From NCBI GenBank assembly GCA_019114785.1, contig DXEV01000032.1:1-52313 (forward strand): a DNA stretch of 52,313 nt. Reading direction: 5' to 3'. A model generated the notes under the pieces. The model searched no databases. It worked only from the letters and a program-made list of their open reading frames with translations, and had not been told where the DNA came from. The stretch is from Candidatus Anaerobiospirillum pullistercoris. GTDB taxonomy: Bacteria > Pseudomonadota > Gammaproteobacteria > Enterobacterales > Succinivibrionaceae. Below, piece by piece: positions 26,912-37,090 of this stretch; the stretch's first letter is position 1, and the number at the start of each line of letters is the position of its first letter. Both the position numbers and the translations under genes were made by a program.

Positions 26912-27193
26912 ATGCCACGTTCTTTAAAGAAAGGCCCGTTTATTGACGCGCACTTATTGAAGAAGGTTGAACAAGCTGCCGCCAGCACTGATAAGAAGCC
27001 TATCAAGACCTGGTCGCGCCGTTCGATGATTATTCCTGCCATGATCGGTATGACGATCGCTGTCCACAACGGCCGTCAACACGTACCTGTGTATGTGTCC
27101 GATGAAATGGTGGGTCACAAGCTGGGTGAGTTTGCCCCAACCCGTACTTTCCGCGGTCACGCTGCTACTGCAGACAAGAAGGCTGGTAAGTAG
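26912..27193 (+). CDS. rpsS: 30S ribosomal protein S19
   Basis: 30S head protein contacting S13 and the A-site tRNA region. 93 residues, beginning [34 protein letters not shown] and [15 protein letters not shown] are conserved. Preceded by a GAGGAAG ribosome site, third-last position before rpsC. Confidence 0.97.
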   Translation: MPRSLKKGPFIDAHLLKKVEQAAASTDKKPIKTWSRRSMIIPAMIGMTIAVHNGRQHVPVYVSDEMVGHKLGEFAPTRTFRGHAATADKKAGK

Positions 27194-27204
27194 GAGTAAA
27201 GATC

Positions 27205-27540
27205 ATGACTGAAGTTAAAGCCGTACATCGCTTTGCTCGTACTTCCGCCCAAAAGGCTCGCTTAGTTGCTGACCAAGTACGCGGTATGCCTGTTGACAAG
27301 GCTATTGACCTGTTAAAGTTCAGCCCACGTAAGGCTGCTACTTTAATCTCCAAGGTCTTAGTATCTGCCGTAAGCAATGCCGAGAACAACAACGGCATGG
27401 ATAGCTCCAAGCTGTTCATTTCTCGCATCTTGATTGACGAGGGTCCATCATTAAAGCGTGTTATGCCACGAGCCAAAGGCCGTGCCGACCGTATTGTGAA
27501 GAGAACCTCTCACATTTCCATTTACGTTGCTGAGCGTTAA
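27205..27540 (+). CDS. rplV: 50S ribosomal protein L22
   Basis: Exit-tunnel protein whose beta-hairpin forms the constriction with L4. 111 residues (E. coli 110). [17 protein letters not shown] and the hairpin [13 protein letters not shown] are visible; changes in this hairpin cause macrolide resistance in relatives, and none of the known deletions is seen. Confidence 0.97.
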   Translation: MTEVKAVHRFARTSAQKARLVADQVRGMPVDKAIDLLKFSPRKAATLISKVLVSAVSNAENNNGMDSSKLFISRILIDEGPSLKRVMPRAKGRADRIVKRTSHISIYVAER

Positions 27541-27552
27541 CAGGAGCTTAAG

Positions 27553-28362
27553 ATGGGTCAGAAGGTTAATCCGATCGGAATAAGACTTGGTATCACTAAG
27601 CCTTACTCTTCGGTCTGGTACGCATCTACCGCTAATTTCCCAGCCAATATCAAGAGCGATTTTGAGGTTCGTAAGTATTTAACCGCCGAGCTGAAGAACG
27701 CTTCTGTATCGAAGATTGTCATTGACCGTCCAGCTAAGAGCATCCGTGTGACCATTCACACCGCTCGTCCTGGTATCGTCATCGGCAAGAAGGGCGAGGA
27801 TGTCGAGAAGCTGCGTAAGAAGATCACCGCTATTGCCGGTGTTCCAGCTCAAGTTAACATCAGCGAGATCCGCAAGCCAGATCTCGACGCCAAGTTAGTC
27901 GCCGACTCTATTGCTTCGCAATTAGAGCGTCGTGTGATGTTCCGTCGTGCCATGAAGAAGGCCATCCAGAACGCTATGCGTGTGGGTGCCAAGGGCATCA
28001 AGGTCGAGGTTTCTGGTCGTTTAGGTGGTGCTGAAATCGCTCGTTCTGAGTGGTTACGTGAAGGCCGCGTGCCTCTGCACACCTTACGTGCAGACATCGA
28101 CTACGCCTTATCTGAGGCTGTCACTACTTATGGTGTGATCGGCGTTAAGGTCTGGATCTTCAAGGGTGAAGTGTTAGGTCAACTGCCACTGAACCAAGAG
28201 GAGACCGAGGAACGTAACGCTCCAGCCGATCGCAAGGGCCGTCGTCGTAACGACAATGGCGCTCGCAACAACCGCCGTGGCGGTCGTAATGACCGTGCTC
28301 AAGGCCAGAAGAAGCCAGCCGCTGCTGCAGCTGCTCCTGAGGCCCCAGCTGCTGCTGAGTAA
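27553..28362 (+). CDS. rpsC: 30S ribosomal protein S3 with extended C-terminus
   Basis: 30S head protein with a KH domain ([16 protein letters not shown]) and part of the mRNA-entry helicase. 269 residues against 233 in E. coli. The last 45 or so residues form an Arg/Asn/Gly-rich and then Ala/Pro-rich tail. The core to about residue 220 (GQLPLNQEE) is standard. Confidence 0.97.
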   Translation: MGQKVNPIGIRLGITKPYSSVWYASTANFPANIKSDFEVRKYLTAELKNASVSKIVIDRPAKSIRVTIHTARPGIVIGKKGEDVEKLRKKITAIAGVPAQVNISEIRKPDLDAKLVADSIASQLERRVMFRRAMKKAIQNAMRVGAKGIKVEVSGRLGGAEIARSEWLREGRVPLHTLRADIDYALSEAVTTYGVIGVKVWIFKGEVLGQLPLNQEETEERNAPADRKGRRRNDNGARNNRRGGRNDRAQGQKKPAAAAAAPEAPAAAE

Positions 28363-28377
28363 CGGAGGAGAGAGTAG

Positions 28378-28791
28378 ATGTTACAACCAAAGCGCACTAA
28401 GTACCGCAAGACCCAAAAGGGTCGTAATGAGGGCTTAGCATACTCTGGCAACGAGGTTTCTTTCGGCGAGTACGGTTTAAAGGCTACCTCCCGTGGTCAA
28501 ATCACCGCCCGTGAAATCGAAGCAGCCCGTCGTGCATTCACCCGTGAGATGAAGCGTGTTGGTAAGGTCTGGATCCGTGTGTTCCCAGACAAGCCAATCA
28601 CTCAGAAGGCTCTGGGTGTTCGTATGGGTAAAGGTAAGGGTACCGTTGAGTACTGGGTTTGCCCAATTCAACCTGGTAAGGTTCTCTTTGAAATCAGTGG
28701 TATTCCTGAGGATGTGGCTCGCGAGGCATTCCGTCTGGCTGCCGCTAAGTTATCGGTTACCACTACTTTCGTTCGCAAGGCGGTGCTCTAA
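28378..28791 (+). CDS. rplP: 50S ribosomal protein L16
   Basis: A-site tRNA-contacting protein of the 50S. 137 residues (E. coli 136), beginning [17 protein letters not shown]. The Arg and Met of RMGKGKG, hydroxylated or methylated in relatives, are present. GGAGGAGAG upstream. The stop TAA shares its last base with the rpmC ATG. Confidence 0.97.
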   Translation: MLQPKRTKYRKTQKGRNEGLAYSGNEVSFGEYGLKATSRGQITAREIEAARRAFTREMKRVGKVWIRVFPDKPITQKALGVRMGKGKGTVEYWVCPIQPGKVLFEISGIPEDVAREAFRLAAAKLSVTTTFVRKAVL

Positions 28792-28994
28792 TGAAGGCTA
28801 GCGAGTTACGTAACAAGTCCGTTGAAGAGCTTAAGAACGAGCTTAATGACCTTCAACGCGAGCAGTTCAACCTCCGTTTCCAGTTAAAGCTTAACCTGCT
28901 TCAACAGACTGACAATTTACGCAAGGTGCGTCGTGAGATCGCCCGTGTGAACACTGTTCTGTCCGAGAAGCTTCGCGCTGAGAGCGCTCAATAG
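28791..28994 (+). CDS. rpmC: 50S ribosomal protein L29
   Basis: Small helical tunnel-exit protein. 67 residues (E. coli 63). [18 protein letters not shown] and the [14 protein letters not shown] helix are typical. Overlaps rplP by one base; 12 bases before rpsQ. Confidence 0.96.
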   Translation: MKASELRNKSVEELKNELNDLQREQFNLRFQLKLNLLQQTDNLRKVRREIARVNTVLSEKLRAESAQ

Positions 28995-29006
28995 AGGTAG
29001 TGCTAA

Positions 29007-29276
29007 ATGTCTGAGACTCAGAACACTCAAAAAGTGGCCCGCACCCTCCGTGGTCGCGTTGTCAGCGATAAGATGCAAAAAGCTTGTGTGGTTGCTGTAG
29101 AGCGTCGCGTTAAGCACCCTCTCTATGGCAAGATCGTGAAGCGCACCACCAAGTTCCACGTGCAAGATGTCGAGAATGCCGCCCACACTGGCGACTTAGT
29201 CGAGATCAAGGAATGCCGTCCAGTGGCTAAGACCATTGCTTGGACCTTAGTCTCTGTGATTGAGAAGGCTGAATAA
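29007..29276 (+). CDS. rpsQ: 30S ribosomal protein S17
   Basis: Primary 16S rRNA-binding protein and last gene of the S10 operon here. 89 residues (E. coli 84). [20 protein letters not shown] and [13 protein letters not shown] are conserved. The stop is followed by a strong intrinsic terminator. Confidence 0.97.
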   Translation: MSETQNTQKVARTLRGRVVSDKMQKACVVAVERRVKHPLYGKIVKRTTKFHVQDVENAAHTGDLVEIKECRPVAKTIAWTLVSVIEKAE

Positions 29277-29301
29277 GTCGTAAGACTTAAGCTTCACTTG
29301 A

Positions 29302-29376
29302 GCTCAGGCCCTGCCTGAGCGCAAAAGGCCTATGGTGCTACCACTTCAGGTGGTAATACCACAGGCCTTTTTGTCA
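29302..29376 (+). terminator. S10 operon terminator
   Basis: A first hairpin (GCTCAGG/CCTGAGC, 29302-29320) is followed by a long one. AAAAGGCCT (29323-29331) pairs with AGGCCTTTT (29363-29371), TGGT with ACCA inside it, and ACCAC with GGTGG around TTCA at the tip. TTTTTG ends it. It lies 25-95 bases behind rpsQ. From here to the next promoter (29377-29534) I see nothing coding. Confidence 0.92.
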
Positions 29377-29534
29377 TTTCCTCGCTTCTTCTCCCCAAGC
29401 CCCTCCACCAGCAGATCTGGCAATACCACCTGATTTCTGCCACCAGATTCCCTATCTCTACTGCTTCACCTGCTCTGGTCTACCAGTTGTCTTGTAGAAA
29501 AAAGCGGAAAAAATGGGATATATCTCGCAAAAAC

Positions 29535-29563
29535 TTGCTCAAATTTTGTTTTCATGGTATGAT
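29535..29563 (+). promoter_or_regulatory. spc operon promoter
   Basis: TTGCTC (29535-29540), a 17-base spacer and TATGAT (29558-29563), with a GC-rich discriminator (TCAGCGCCC). The leader of about 60 bases to rplN contains an AACTTG...TTTGGAG ribosome site. It indicates that spc genes are not solely read-through from S10. Confidence 0.75.
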
Positions 29564-29629
29564 TCAGCGCCCTTTAGCTTATTGCTGAGGGCAAAGTTAA
29601 CTTGTTTTTAACCTTTGGAGCATTATTCA

Positions 29630-29998
29630 ATGATCCAGATGCAAACTATGCTCGACGTTGCTGACAACTCGGGTGCTCGTAGCGTAATGTGCATTAAGGT
29701 CCTCGGTGGATCTCATCGCCGTTATGCTGCCATTGGCGACATCATCAAGGTGTCCGTCAAGGAAGCTATCCCACGCGGCAAGGTCAAGAAGGGCGATGTT
29801 GTTGACGCTGTTGTCGTTCGCACCAAGAAGGGTGTGCGTCGCGCTGACGGTTCTGTCATTCGCTTTGACAGCAATGCTGCTGTTTTATTAAACGGCCAGC
29901 ATGAGCCAATTGGCACTCGTATTTTCGGGCCTGTTACCCGTGAGCTTCGCGGTGAGCAGTTCATGAAGATTGTGTCTTTAGCTCCAGAAGTACTCTAG
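29630..29998 (+). CDS. rplN: 50S ribosomal protein L14
   Basis: First gene of the spc operon. Intersubunit bridge protein. ATG 29630 (GGAG 10 bases upstream) gives 122 residues (E. coli 123): [20 protein letters not shown]. An upstream TTG at 29615 only extends the frame. FGPVTRELR and [12 protein letters not shown] at the C-terminus are standard. Confidence 0.97.
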   Translation: MIQMQTMLDVADNSGARSVMCIKVLGGSHRRYAAIGDIIKVSVKEAIPRGKVKKGDVVDAVVVRTKKGVRRADGSVIRFDSNAAVLLNGQHEPIGTRIFGPVTRELRGEQFMKIVSLAPEVL

Positions 29999-30017
29999 TC
30001 TTAAGGGGTAAGAGAAC

Positions 30018-30344
30018 ATGGCAGCGAAAATCCGCCGCAATGATGAAGTTATCGTGATCGCTGGTAAGAACAAGAATAGCGTCGGTAAGGTGCTTTCCGT
30101 TCTGACCAAAGAGAACAAAGTGATTGTCGAGGGTGTTAACCTCGTCAAGAGACACACCAAGGCTAACGCCGCTACTGGTGCTGAGGGTGGCATCATCACC
30201 AAGGAAGCTCCTTTACACGTTTCCAATGTTGCTATCTACAACCCTAACACAAAGAAGGCTGATAAGGTTGGTTTCCGCATCGAAGATGGCAAGAAGGTTC
30301 GCTTCTTCAAATCCACCAACGAAATCATCAGCAACCAGGCTTAA
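30018..30344 (+). CDS. rplX: 50S ribosomal protein L24
   Basis: Assembly-initiator protein with a KOW motif ([20 protein letters not shown]). 108 residues (E. coli 104). [11 protein letters not shown] is conserved. Preceded by AAGGGG; followed by rplE after 27 bases, including a run of seven T. Confidence 0.97.
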   Translation: MAAKIRRNDEVIVIAGKNKNSVGKVLSVLTKENKVIVEGVNLVKRHTKANAATGAEGGIITKEAPLHVSNVAIYNPNTKKADKVGFRIEDGKKVRFFKSTNEIISNQA

Positions 30345-30371
30345 TAGCAGTTTTTTTCAGGAGTAAAAACG

Positions 30372-30923
30372 ATGGCGAAACTGCATGATCAATACAAGCA
30401 GGAAGTAATCAATGCTTTGATGGAAAAGTTTGGTTACAAAACAGTCATGCAAGTCCCTCGGATTGTGAAGATCACCCTCAACATGGGTGTCGGTGAGGCT
30501 GTTGCAGATAAGAAAGTTTTAGAAAACGCTGCACGCGATATGGCCGCCATTTCTGGTCAGAAGCCATTGATCACCAAGGTTCGCAAGTCTGTAGCTGGCT
30601 TCCACATTCGTGAAGGCTACCCAATTGGCTGCAAAGTGACCCTGCGCGGTGAGCGCATGTGGGAGTTCTTAGAGCGTTTAATCGTGATCGCTATCCCACG
30701 TATCCGCGACTTCCGTGGTTTATCTTCCAAGTCTTTCGATGGCCGTGGCAACTATTCCATGGGTGTTCGTGAGCAGATCATCTTCCCAGAGATCGATTAC
30801 GACAAGGTCGACACCATCCGTGGTCTTGATATCACCATCACCACCACTGCCAAGACTGACGAAGAGGGTCGTGCCTTATTAGAGGCTTTCAAGTTCCCAT
30901 TCCGCAGCAACCAGGCTAAGTAA
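30372..30923 (+). CDS. rplE: 50S ribosomal protein L5
   Basis: 5S rRNA-binding protein of the central protuberance. 183 residues (E. coli 179). [32 protein letters not shown] and [14 protein letters not shown] are conserved. CAGGAG ribosome site. Confidence 0.98.
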   Translation: MAKLHDQYKQEVINALMEKFGYKTVMQVPRIVKITLNMGVGEAVADKKVLENAARDMAAISGQKPLITKVRKSVAGFHIREGYPIGCKVTLRGERMWEFLERLIVIAIPRIRDFRGLSSKSFDGRGNYSMGVREQIIFPEIDYDKVDTIRGLDITITTTAKTDEEGRALLEAFKFPFRSNQAK

Positions 30924-30941
30924 GAGTAGGACGAACCTATC

Positions 30942-31247
30942 ATGGCTAAGACTTCTATGAAGAACCGCGAGCTCAAAAGAGAGCGCCTTGCTGACAAGTA
31001 CTTTGCAAAGCGCCAAGAGCTCAAGCAAAAGATTTCCAACGTCTCTCTGTCTGAAGAAGAGCGTTTCGCTGCTGTGCAGGCCTTAGCTTCCCTGCCACGC
31101 GATTCTAGCCCATGCCGTCAACGCAATCGTTGCGCTGAGACTGGCCGTCCACATGGTTACCTGCGCAAGTTCGGCTTATGCCGTATCAAGCTCCGTGAGC
31201 ACATGATGCGCGGTGAGATTCCTGGCCTCCACAAGGCAAGCTGGTAA
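30942..31247 (+). CDS. rpsN: 30S ribosomal protein S14 (zinc-free long form)
   Basis: 30S head protein. 101 residues, the C-minus long form as in E. coli. [31 protein letters not shown] is the family segment at 64-94 (quoted discontinuously: SPCRQRNRC, then [15 protein letters not shown]). It lacks the CxxC pairs of the zinc form. Confidence 0.97.
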   Translation: MAKTSMKNRELKRERLADKYFAKRQELKQKISNVSLSEEERFAAVQALASLPRDSSPCRQRNRCAETGRPHGYLRKFGLCRIKLREHMMRGEIPGLHKASW

Positions 31248-31261
31248 GAGGAGAAAGACAG

Positions 31262-31654
31262 ATGAGCATGCAAGATCCTATCGCGGATTTGCTGACCCGT
31301 ATCCGCAATGGCCAAGCCTCCGGCAAAGTCATGGTGTCCATGCCTTCCTCCAAGCAAAAGCTGGCAATCGCCAACCTTTTGTTAAAAGAGGGTTACATCG
31401 CCTCCGTGAACGTCACTGGCGATACTAAGAAGGTCTTAGAGATTGGCCTCAAGTACTATGAGGGCAAGCCAGTCGTCGAGATGATTCAGCGCGTGTCTCG
31501 CCCAGGTCTGCGCATCTACAAGAAGTGCCGTGACCTGCCACGTATCATGAATGGTTTAGGCATCGCGGTGATCTCCACCTCGAAGGGCCTGATGACCGAC
31601 CGTGCCGCCCGTAAGGACGGTTTAGGCGGCGAAGTTATCTGCTACGTCGCATAA
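31262..31654 (+). CDS. rpsH: 30S ribosomal protein S8
   Basis: 16S helix 21-binding protein; in E. coli also the translational repressor of the spc operon. 130 residues, as usual. [19 protein letters not shown] at the start and [20 protein letters not shown] at the end are standard. Confidence 0.98.
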   Translation: MSMQDPIADLLTRIRNGQASGKVMVSMPSSKQKLAIANLLLKEGYIASVNVTGDTKKVLEIGLKYYEGKPVVEMIQRVSRPGLRIYKKCRDLPRIMNGLGIAVISTSKGLMTDRAARKDGLGGEVICYVA

Positions 31655-31666
31655 TTAGGAGGGGAC

Positions 31667-32200
31667 ATGTCACGTATTGCTAAGGAACCAGTGTTAGTTC
31701 CTCAAGGCGTCGAGGTCTCCATCGACGGCCAGTTAGTTACTATTAAGTCTAAGAAAGGCCAGATGCAGTTAAACGTGCATCCATTAGTCAGCGTCGACTT
31801 CACCGACAACGCTTTACACGTTAAGGTCAATGACGACTCTGCTGATGCCAACATGCAATCTGGTACCACCCGTGCTTTACTGCACAACATGGTTGTGGGT
31901 CTGGATAAGGGCTATGAGAAGAAGTTAACCTTAGTGGGCGTGGGTTTCCGCGCTCAGGCTAAGGGCAAGGTCTTAAACTTAGCTTTAGGCTTCTCTCACC
32001 CAATCGAGCATGAGCTCCCAGAGGGTATCACCTGCGAGACTCCAAGCCAGACCGAAATCGTCCTGAAGGGCTTTGATAAGGCACTTTTAGGTCAGGTGGC
32101 TGCTGATATCCGCGCTTACCGCGCTCCTGAGCCTTATAAGGGCAAGGGTATCCGCTATGCTGACGAAGTTGTCCGCATCAAGGAAGCTAAGAAGAAGTAA
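31667..32200 (+). CDS. rplF: 50S ribosomal protein L6
   Basis: Two-domain protein near the factor-binding site. 177 residues, same as E. coli. [22 protein letters not shown] and the C-terminal [14 protein letters not shown] are conserved. Good AGGAGG ribosome site. Confidence 0.98.
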   Translation: MSRIAKEPVLVPQGVEVSIDGQLVTIKSKKGQMQLNVHPLVSVDFTDNALHVKVNDDSADANMQSGTTRALLHNMVVGLDKGYEKKLTLVGVGFRAQAKGKVLNLALGFSHPIEHELPEGITCETPSQTEIVLKGFDKALLGQVAADIRAYRAPEPYKGKGIRYADEVVRIKEAKKK

Positions 32201-32217
32201 GGATTGAGGTAATCACC

Positions 32218-32571
32218 ATGTTGGATAAGAAGCAATCGCGCATTCGTCGTGCTACGAAGTCCCGCGCAAAGATGCATGAGTTGGGAGTCACCCGCCTCGT
32301 CGTTACTCGTACTCCTCGCCACATCTACGCTCAGATCATTGACAAGGATAGCCATGTCTTAGCTTGCGCTAGCACCTTAGAGAAGGAGCTGGCCAAGGAT
32401 CTGAAGTACACCGGCAATATCGAAGCCGCTAAGGTGATCGGTAAGGCTGTTGCTGAGCGTGCTTTAGCCGCTCAGGTGGAGAGCGTCGCTTTTGACCGCT
32501 CTGGTTACAAGTATCACGGCCGCGTTGCAGCTTTAGCTGATGCTGCTCGCGAGGCTGGCCTTAAGTTCTAA
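32218..32571 (+). CDS. rplR: 50S ribosomal protein L18
   Basis: 5S rRNA-binding protein. 117 residues, same as E. coli. [16 protein letters not shown] and [20 protein letters not shown] are typical. Confidence 0.97.
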   Translation: MLDKKQSRIRRATKSRAKMHELGVTRLVVTRTPRHIYAQIIDKDSHVLACASTLEKELAKDLKYTGNIEAAKVIGKAVAERALAAQVESVAFDRSGYKYHGRVAALADAAREAGLKF

Positions 32572-32586
32572 CGGAGTGCTCCTTTC

Positions 32587-33093
32587 ATGCCACACAAAGA
32601 TGAAACTCAAGCAGGCGAGCTTCAAGAGAAGTTAGTCGCTGTCAACCGCGTTGCTAAGGTTGTTAAGGGTGGTCGTATTTTCTCCTTCACCGCTTTAACT
32701 GTAGTTGGTGATGGTAATGGCCGCGTTGGTTACGGTTATGGCAAGGCCTCCGAGGTTCCAGCTGCCATTCAAAAGGCAATTGAGCAAGCTCGCCGTAACA
32801 TCAACAAGAACATTTCGCTCAACGATGGCACCTTATTCCACGCCGTCAAGGGCGAGCACTCTGGCTCCATGGTTTACATGCAGCCTGCCTCCGAGGGTTC
32901 CGGTATTATCGCCGGTGGTGCTATGCGTGCCGTGTTAGAGGTTGCTGGTGTGCGTAACGTCTTAGCTAAGACCTACGGTTCCACCAACCCAATCAACGTG
33001 GTTCGTGCCACTGTCGCTGCTTTAGCTTCGCAGCGTACCCCAGAGCAGATCGCCGCTAAGCGTGGTCTGTCTGTTAAGGAAATCTTGGAGTAA
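32587..33093 (+). CDS. rpsE: 30S ribosomal protein S5
   Basis: 30S fidelity protein at the mRNA entry channel. 168 residues (E. coli 167). [34 protein letters not shown] and the [15 protein letters not shown] segment are intact. No ram-like change is evident. Confidence 0.98.
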   Translation: MPHKDETQAGELQEKLVAVNRVAKVVKGGRIFSFTALTVVGDGNGRVGYGYGKASEVPAAIQKAIEQARRNINKNISLNDGTLFHAVKGEHSGSMVYMQPASEGSGIIAGGAMRAVLEVAGVRNVLAKTYGSTNPINVVRATVAALASQRTPEQIAAKRGLSVKEILE

Positions 33094-33096
33094 AAA

Positions 33097-33282
33097 ATGG
33101 CCGAGAAGAAAACCATCAAAGTTACCCAAGTACGTAGCATCATTGGCCGCAAGCCAGATCACGTTGCCACCATGCGTGGCTTGGGTTTACGTCGTATTCG
33201 CCACACTGTGGAGCTGGAAGACACTCCATCTGTGCGCGGTATGATCAACAAAGTCAGCTACATGATTAAGGTCGAGGAGTAA
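33097..33282 (+). CDS. rpmD: 50S ribosomal protein L30
   Basis: Small 50S protein. 61 residues (E. coli 59). [19 protein letters not shown] and [17 protein letters not shown] are conserved. Only 3 bases separate it from the rpsE stop, so it is probably translationally coupled. Confidence 0.96.
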   Translation: MAEKKTIKVTQVRSIIGRKPDHVATMRGLGLRRIRHTVELEDTPSVRGMINKVSYMIKVEE

Positions 33283-33288
33283 TCGTCA

Positions 33289-33879
33289 ATGCATCTTTAT
33301 ACTCTTAAGCCTGCTGCTGGCTCGCGTCCAGCCCACGTCCGTGTTGGTCGTGGTATTGGCTCCGGTCTCGGCAAGACTTGCGGCCGTGGTATCAAGGGTT
33401 CTGGTGCTCGTAAGAGCCCAAATGTCCGCCCAGGTTTTGAAGGCGGCCAGATGCCTTTAAAGATCCGTCTGCCTAAGTTTGGCTTCTACTCGCCAAAGTC
33501 GGACGTGACCGCTGAGGTTTTACTCAACGACTTAAACCGCATCGAGGGTGATGTGGTTGATATGGCTAGCCTCTTAAAAGCCCGCTTAATCACCAAGAAG
33601 ATCAAGTACGTCAAGATCGTGCTCTCCAAGGTGCCTAACTTCACTCGTAAGGTTGAGGTTAAGGGTGTGGCCGTTACTCGTGGCGCTAAGGCTGCCATCG
33701 AGGCTGCTGGTGGCTCCGTTGAGGTTGCCTCCTACACCACCGAGGCCGCTAAGCGTCGTGAGCAATCCGCTGCTAAGCGTGCTGCTAAGCTGAAGTCCTT
33801 ACAGGACAAGCTGGCTGCAACTGGCATTCAAAAGCCAGCCAAGAAGGACAAGGCTGAAAAGGCTGCCAAGAAGAAGTAA
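33289..33879 (+). CDS. rplO: 50S ribosomal protein L15 with long basic tail
   Basis: Late-assembly 50S protein. The core is standard to about residue 145 ([48 protein letters not shown]). The protein continues to 196 residues, against 144 in E. coli, with an Ala/Lys/Arg-rich tail ending in KAAKKK. The tail shares codon habits with the core, so it is not a frameshift artefact. Confidence 0.95.
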   Translation: MHLYTLKPAAGSRPAHVRVGRGIGSGLGKTCGRGIKGSGARKSPNVRPGFEGGQMPLKIRLPKFGFYSPKSDVTAEVLLNDLNRIEGDVVDMASLLKARLITKKIKYVKIVLSKVPNFTRKVEVKGVAVTRGAKAAIEAAGGSVEVASYTTEAAKRREQSAAKRAAKLKSLQDKLAATGIQKPAKKDKAEKAAKKK

Positions 33880-33896
33880 GACGAAATAATCGCCGT

Positions 33897-33913
33897 GCGC
33901 ACTATAGGTGCGC
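33897..33913 (+). other. Short hairpin in the rplO-secY gap
   Basis: GCGCAC (33897-33902) and GTGCGC (33908-33913) pair perfectly around TATAG. It lies 2 bases before the secY ribosome site TTAGGAG. It is the only structured gap inside the spc operon and may set the secY translation rate or shield the message end. Confidence 0.45.
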
Positions 33914-33928
33914 TCTTAGGAGATATGC

Positions 33929-35275
33929 ATGGCTAGAAAATCGCTCCTAGAAAAGGGGCGCGAGGCACAGGCTCAGGCCAAGGGTGGTAATCCAGAATTA
34001 CGCTCTCGCCTGCTTTTCGTAGTAATTGGTCTGATCATGTTCAGACTGGGTTCCTACATTCCAGTGCCAGGCGTAAATGCAGACGTCTTACAGCGCCTTT
34101 TTGATGATCAGAGCGGAACCATCATTGGCATGTTTAACATGTTCAGCGGTGGTGCACTTGAGCGTGCATCGGTGCTGGCATTAGGTATCATGCCTTACAT
34201 CTCTGCGTCGATTATCATTCAATTACTGGCAGTGATTAACCCTACCTTAGCTGAACTTCGTAAAGAAGGAGAGTCAGGTAGACGCAAGATCACTCAGTAC
34301 ACTCGTGTCTCCACACTATTCCTCGCGGCCTTACAGGCTGTAGGTATAGCCACCGGCATCCCGAATATGATGCCGGGACTTGTGGATAACCCAGGATTCG
34401 GTTTTTACTTTGTAACTACCGTGTCCTTGGTAACAGGCACAATGTTCCTGATGTGGCTCGGTGAGCAGATCACTGAGCGTGGTATCGGCAATGGTATCTC
34501 TCTGATCATCTTTGCCGGTATTGTGGCAGGACTTCCTGCTGCACTGGCTCAAACTTTTGAGCAAGCACGTCAAGGTGATTTATCCACCATCGCACTGCTG
34601 ATCATCGGCGTGGTAGTGGTCGTTGTTACCTTCTTCGTTGTGTTCATTGAGCGCGGTCAACGTCGAATCCCAATCGACTACGCTAAGCGCCAGATGGGCA
34701 ATCGTATTTATTCGCAACCACGTAGCAGCTTACCATTAAAGATCAACATGTCTGGTGTGATCCCAGCGATCTTCGCATCGTCGATCATCTTATTCCCAGG
34801 CACGATCGTCTCATGGTTTGGTCAAGGCGAGAACAGCGTGGCTAATGTGTTACAAGAGATCTCACTCTTCTTGCAACCAGGCCAACCACTCTATGAGCTG
34901 CTGTATGCTGCTGCTATTATCTTCTTCACATTCTTCTACACTGCATTAGTGTTTAACCCACGTGATGTGGCCGAGAATCTCAAGAAGAGTGGTGCTTTTA
35001 TTCCTGGTATCCGCCCAGGTGAGCAAACGGCTCGTTTCATCGACAAGGTGATGACTCGTTTAACGCTCTCCGGTGCGCTGTATATGGTGTTAGTGTGCTT
35101 AGTGCCACAGCTGTTAATGAACTGGTTCAACGTCCAGTTCTACTTCGGTGGTACTTCGCTGCTGATTATTGTGGTGGTCATTATGGACTTTGTGGCTCAG
35201 CTGCAAAGCCATCGTATGAACCAGCAATACGGTGACCTGATGCGTAAGGCCAATCTCAGGAATTACGGACGCTAA
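33929..35275 (+). CDS. secY: Protein translocase subunit SecY
   Basis: Ten-helix pore of the Sec translocon in the inner membrane. 448 residues (E. coli 443). The N-terminal cytoplasmic stretch, the plug-region [30 protein letters not shown] (positions about 67-96), the basic loop [20 protein letters not shown] and the [19 protein letters not shown] loop are all present. Ribosome site TTAGGAGATATGC before ATG. Followed directly by rpmJ. Confidence 0.98.
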   Translation: MARKSLLEKGREAQAQAKGGNPELRSRLLFVVIGLIMFRLGSYIPVPGVNADVLQRLFDDQSGTIIGMFNMFSGGALERASVLALGIMPYISASIIIQLLAVINPTLAELRKEGESGRRKITQYTRVSTLFLAALQAVGIATGIPNMMPGLVDNPGFGFYFVTTVSLVTGTMFLMWLGEQITERGIGNGISLIIFAGIVAGLPAALAQTFEQARQGDLSTIALLIIGVVVVVVTFFVVFIERGQRRIPIDYAKRQMGNRIYSQPRSSLPLKINMSGVIPAIFASSIILFPGTIVSWFGQGENSVANVLQEISLFLQPGQPLYELLYAAAIIFFTFFYTALVFNPRDVAENLKKSGAFIPGIRPGEQTARFIDKVMTRLTLSGALYMVLVCLVPQLLMNWFNVQFYFGGTSLLIIVVVIMDFVAQLQSHRMNQQYGDLMRKANLRNYGR

Positions 35276-35340
35276 ACAACTTAAGGCTGGGAGCACTGAG
35301 AAAGGCCTCCTCTCCCAGCTGTCCATAACGGAGTAGAATC

Positions 35341-35454
35341 ATGAAAGTAGGTGCTTCTGTTAAGAAGATCTGCCGCAACTGCAAAGTGGTTCGTCGCCAC
35401 GGTGTAGTGCGCATTATCTGCGACAATCCAAAGCACAAGCAACGTCAGGGCTAA
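35341..35454 (+). CDS. rpmJ: 50S ribosomal protein L36
   Basis: Zinc-ribbon protein of 37 residues, below the usual gene-finding cutoff. It begins [20 protein letters not shown]. The zinc ligands are present: Cys11, Cys14, Cys27 and His32. Ribosome site TAACGGAG 8 bases upstream. It is the last gene of this operon; rpsM, which follows in enterobacteria, is absent here. Confidence 0.95.
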   Translation: MKVGASVKKICRNCKVVRRHGVVRIICDNPKHKQRQG

Positions 35455-35497
35455 TCCCCGACCGCCTAGCCAACTTGCTAGGCCCAGCTCCATACAG

Positions 35498-35528
35498 CCA
35501 ACGCGCAGCGACCAACGCGCAGCGTTGG
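35498..35528 (+). repeat. 13-bp tandem repeat with hairpin behind rpmJ
   Basis: CCAACGCGCAGCG occurs at 35498-35510 and again at 35512-35524. The second copy folds as CCAACGC / GCGTTGG around GCA (35512-35528). An independent hairpin CCTAGC/GCTAGG lies at 35464-35481. These precede the operon terminator. Confidence 0.6.
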
Positions 35529-35567
35529 CAGATAAAACCACTCATCTGGTTGCGAGCGACGCTTGTG

Positions 35568-35606
35568 AAAAAAGACACGATCTTAGATCGTGTCTTTTTG
35601 TTTTTA
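35568..35606 (+). terminator. spc operon terminator
   Basis: AAAAAGACACGATC pairs with GATCGTGTCTTTTT around TTA, followed by GTTTTT. It is a textbook bidirectional-looking intrinsic terminator. It confirms that the spc transcript ends after rpmJ. The remaining 180 bases before the next gene hold no further gene; only a small hairpin GATAC/GTATC (35773-35788) is visible. Confidence 0.95.
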
Positions 35607-35790
35607 GGCTAGAATAAATGTGATTGGTGCGTAAATTGGAGAATGATGCTGAACGAGCCAAAGCATCACTAGAACACGGGACTCTCAAACGTCTACTCGA
35701 TGCTCTCTTCTTTTCCTATCTAATTTATGCCTCAGTTGCTCTACATGTAATTTAGCAGCACTCAAATACCTTGATACGAGATAGTATCCT

Positions 35791-37065
35791 ATGGCCTCCC
35801 CAGACAACAACCAACGAGTACTTTTTAATAAACTAGGTTTAAAAATTACCGAAAGCGAAAGCGGTCGCAGACGTTTATACCTTGGACAGGTTAAACTGTT
35901 GTCTTGGAAATCACAAGATTATGTCAAGCAACTGAACACTACAATTCAGGAGCTGACCCAGCAATCTCAGTACTTGGGAACCATCGATTCTATATTTAAT
36001 ACACAATTACAAGATCCTACTTTCGAGGCAGATATTCTATATCATAGTCAAAATGATAAGTTAGGCTTATGTAGTTGTATCGCTGTGTCTGATTTAAGTG
36101 CTGTTCTTGGTTCCACCAATATTACATCTGCTTATCAATACAGCCCTAACAAGATCCCTAACTATATTGTAGTACATGGACTGCGCTCTCCTATAGACTC
36201 TATAGTGGCCACTAATGTAGCCAAAAACTACAATATTCCTCTTTTTATTAGTGAAGATGGATTCCTGCGCAGTGCCACTACTTACGTAGCCAACTGTGCC
36301 CATATTTATACCCGCCCTGTATCCTTTAACTTTGATCCTTATGGTGCATATTTCGACTGCACACATCACAGTTTACTTAAGCAATACCTTAACGATCCAA
36401 ATCTAAACCTGAGCGCAGAACAGCTCTCCAGAGCTCGTCGTTGTATTGAGTTCTTAATTACAAATTATCTAACTAAATACAATCATCAACCAATTAATGA
36501 TCACTTATTAGATCACATTAAAGGTAAAAAAGTACTTGTAGTGGATCAAAGCTATGGAGATATGTCTATCTACCGTGGCGGAGCCAGCGACCTGACCTTT
36601 AAATTAATGCTGGAAAAAGCCTGCGACGAAAATCCTGACAGCACTATTCTTGTCAAGACACACCCTGACGTCATTGCCTCTAACAAGGTTAAAGCTTACT
36701 ACGCCAATCTTGTACAGACAGACAATCTCAAACGTCTTACTGACGCAATTAACCCTATCTCGCTTATTAAGCAATGCGATCGTGTATATGTGTGCACCTC
36801 ACAATTTGGCTTTGAAGCTTTAATGTGTGGCAAGGATGTCCAGATTTTTGGTCGACCATTCTATGCTGGGTATGGCGTTGGCACTAATCGCCAAACAATG
36901 CAGCGTCAACGTCAGCGCTCCCTAGAAGAAATCTTCTACCTCGCATACATCCAATACACACACTACATCAATCCTTTCACCCAAAAGCCTTGTGAGATCG
37001 AAGAGGCAATGGAAAGTCTGGTGAAACTACGCGAGCAATACTGGCGAGAGTATGGCTCCAAGTAA
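35791..37065 (+). CDS. KpsC/LipA-like capsule polysaccharide glycosyltransferase
   Basis: Member of the capsule-synthesis family of KpsC, which builds the beta-Kdo linker on lipid in group 2 capsules. Family motifs: VHGLRSPIDS, ISEDGFLRS (154-161), VLVVDQSYGDMSIYRGG, ILVKTHPDV, and SQFGFEALMCGKDVQIFGRPFYAGYG. The 424 residues correspond to one catalytic half; E. coli KpsC has two. It could be a single-domain Kdo transferase, or a related enzyme using another sugar. No signal peptide. Weak ribosome site. It is convergent with rmlB with only 25 bases between, and no terminator is seen there. Confidence 0.8.
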   Translation: MASPDNNQRVLFNKLGLKITESESGRRRLYLGQVKLLSWKSQDYVKQLNTTIQELTQQSQYLGTIDSIFNTQLQDPTFEADILYHSQNDKLGLCSCIAVSDLSAVLGSTNITSAYQYSPNKIPNYIVVHGLRSPIDSIVATNVAKNYNIPLFISEDGFLRSATTYVANCAHIYTRPVSFNFDPYGAYFDCTHHSLLKQYLNDPNLNLSAEQLSRARRCIEFLITNYLTKYNHQPINDHLLDHIKGKKVLVVDQSYGDMSIYRGGASDLTFKLMLEKACDENPDSTILVKTHPDVIASNKVKAYYANLVQTDNLKRLTDAINPISLIKQCDRVYVCTSQFGFEALMCGKDVQIFGRPFYAGYGVGTNRQTMQRQRQRSLEEIFYLAYIQYTHYINPFTQKPCEIEEAMESLVKLREQYWREYGSK

Positions 37066-37090
37066 ACCACCACTCATACCATAGTGCTGC

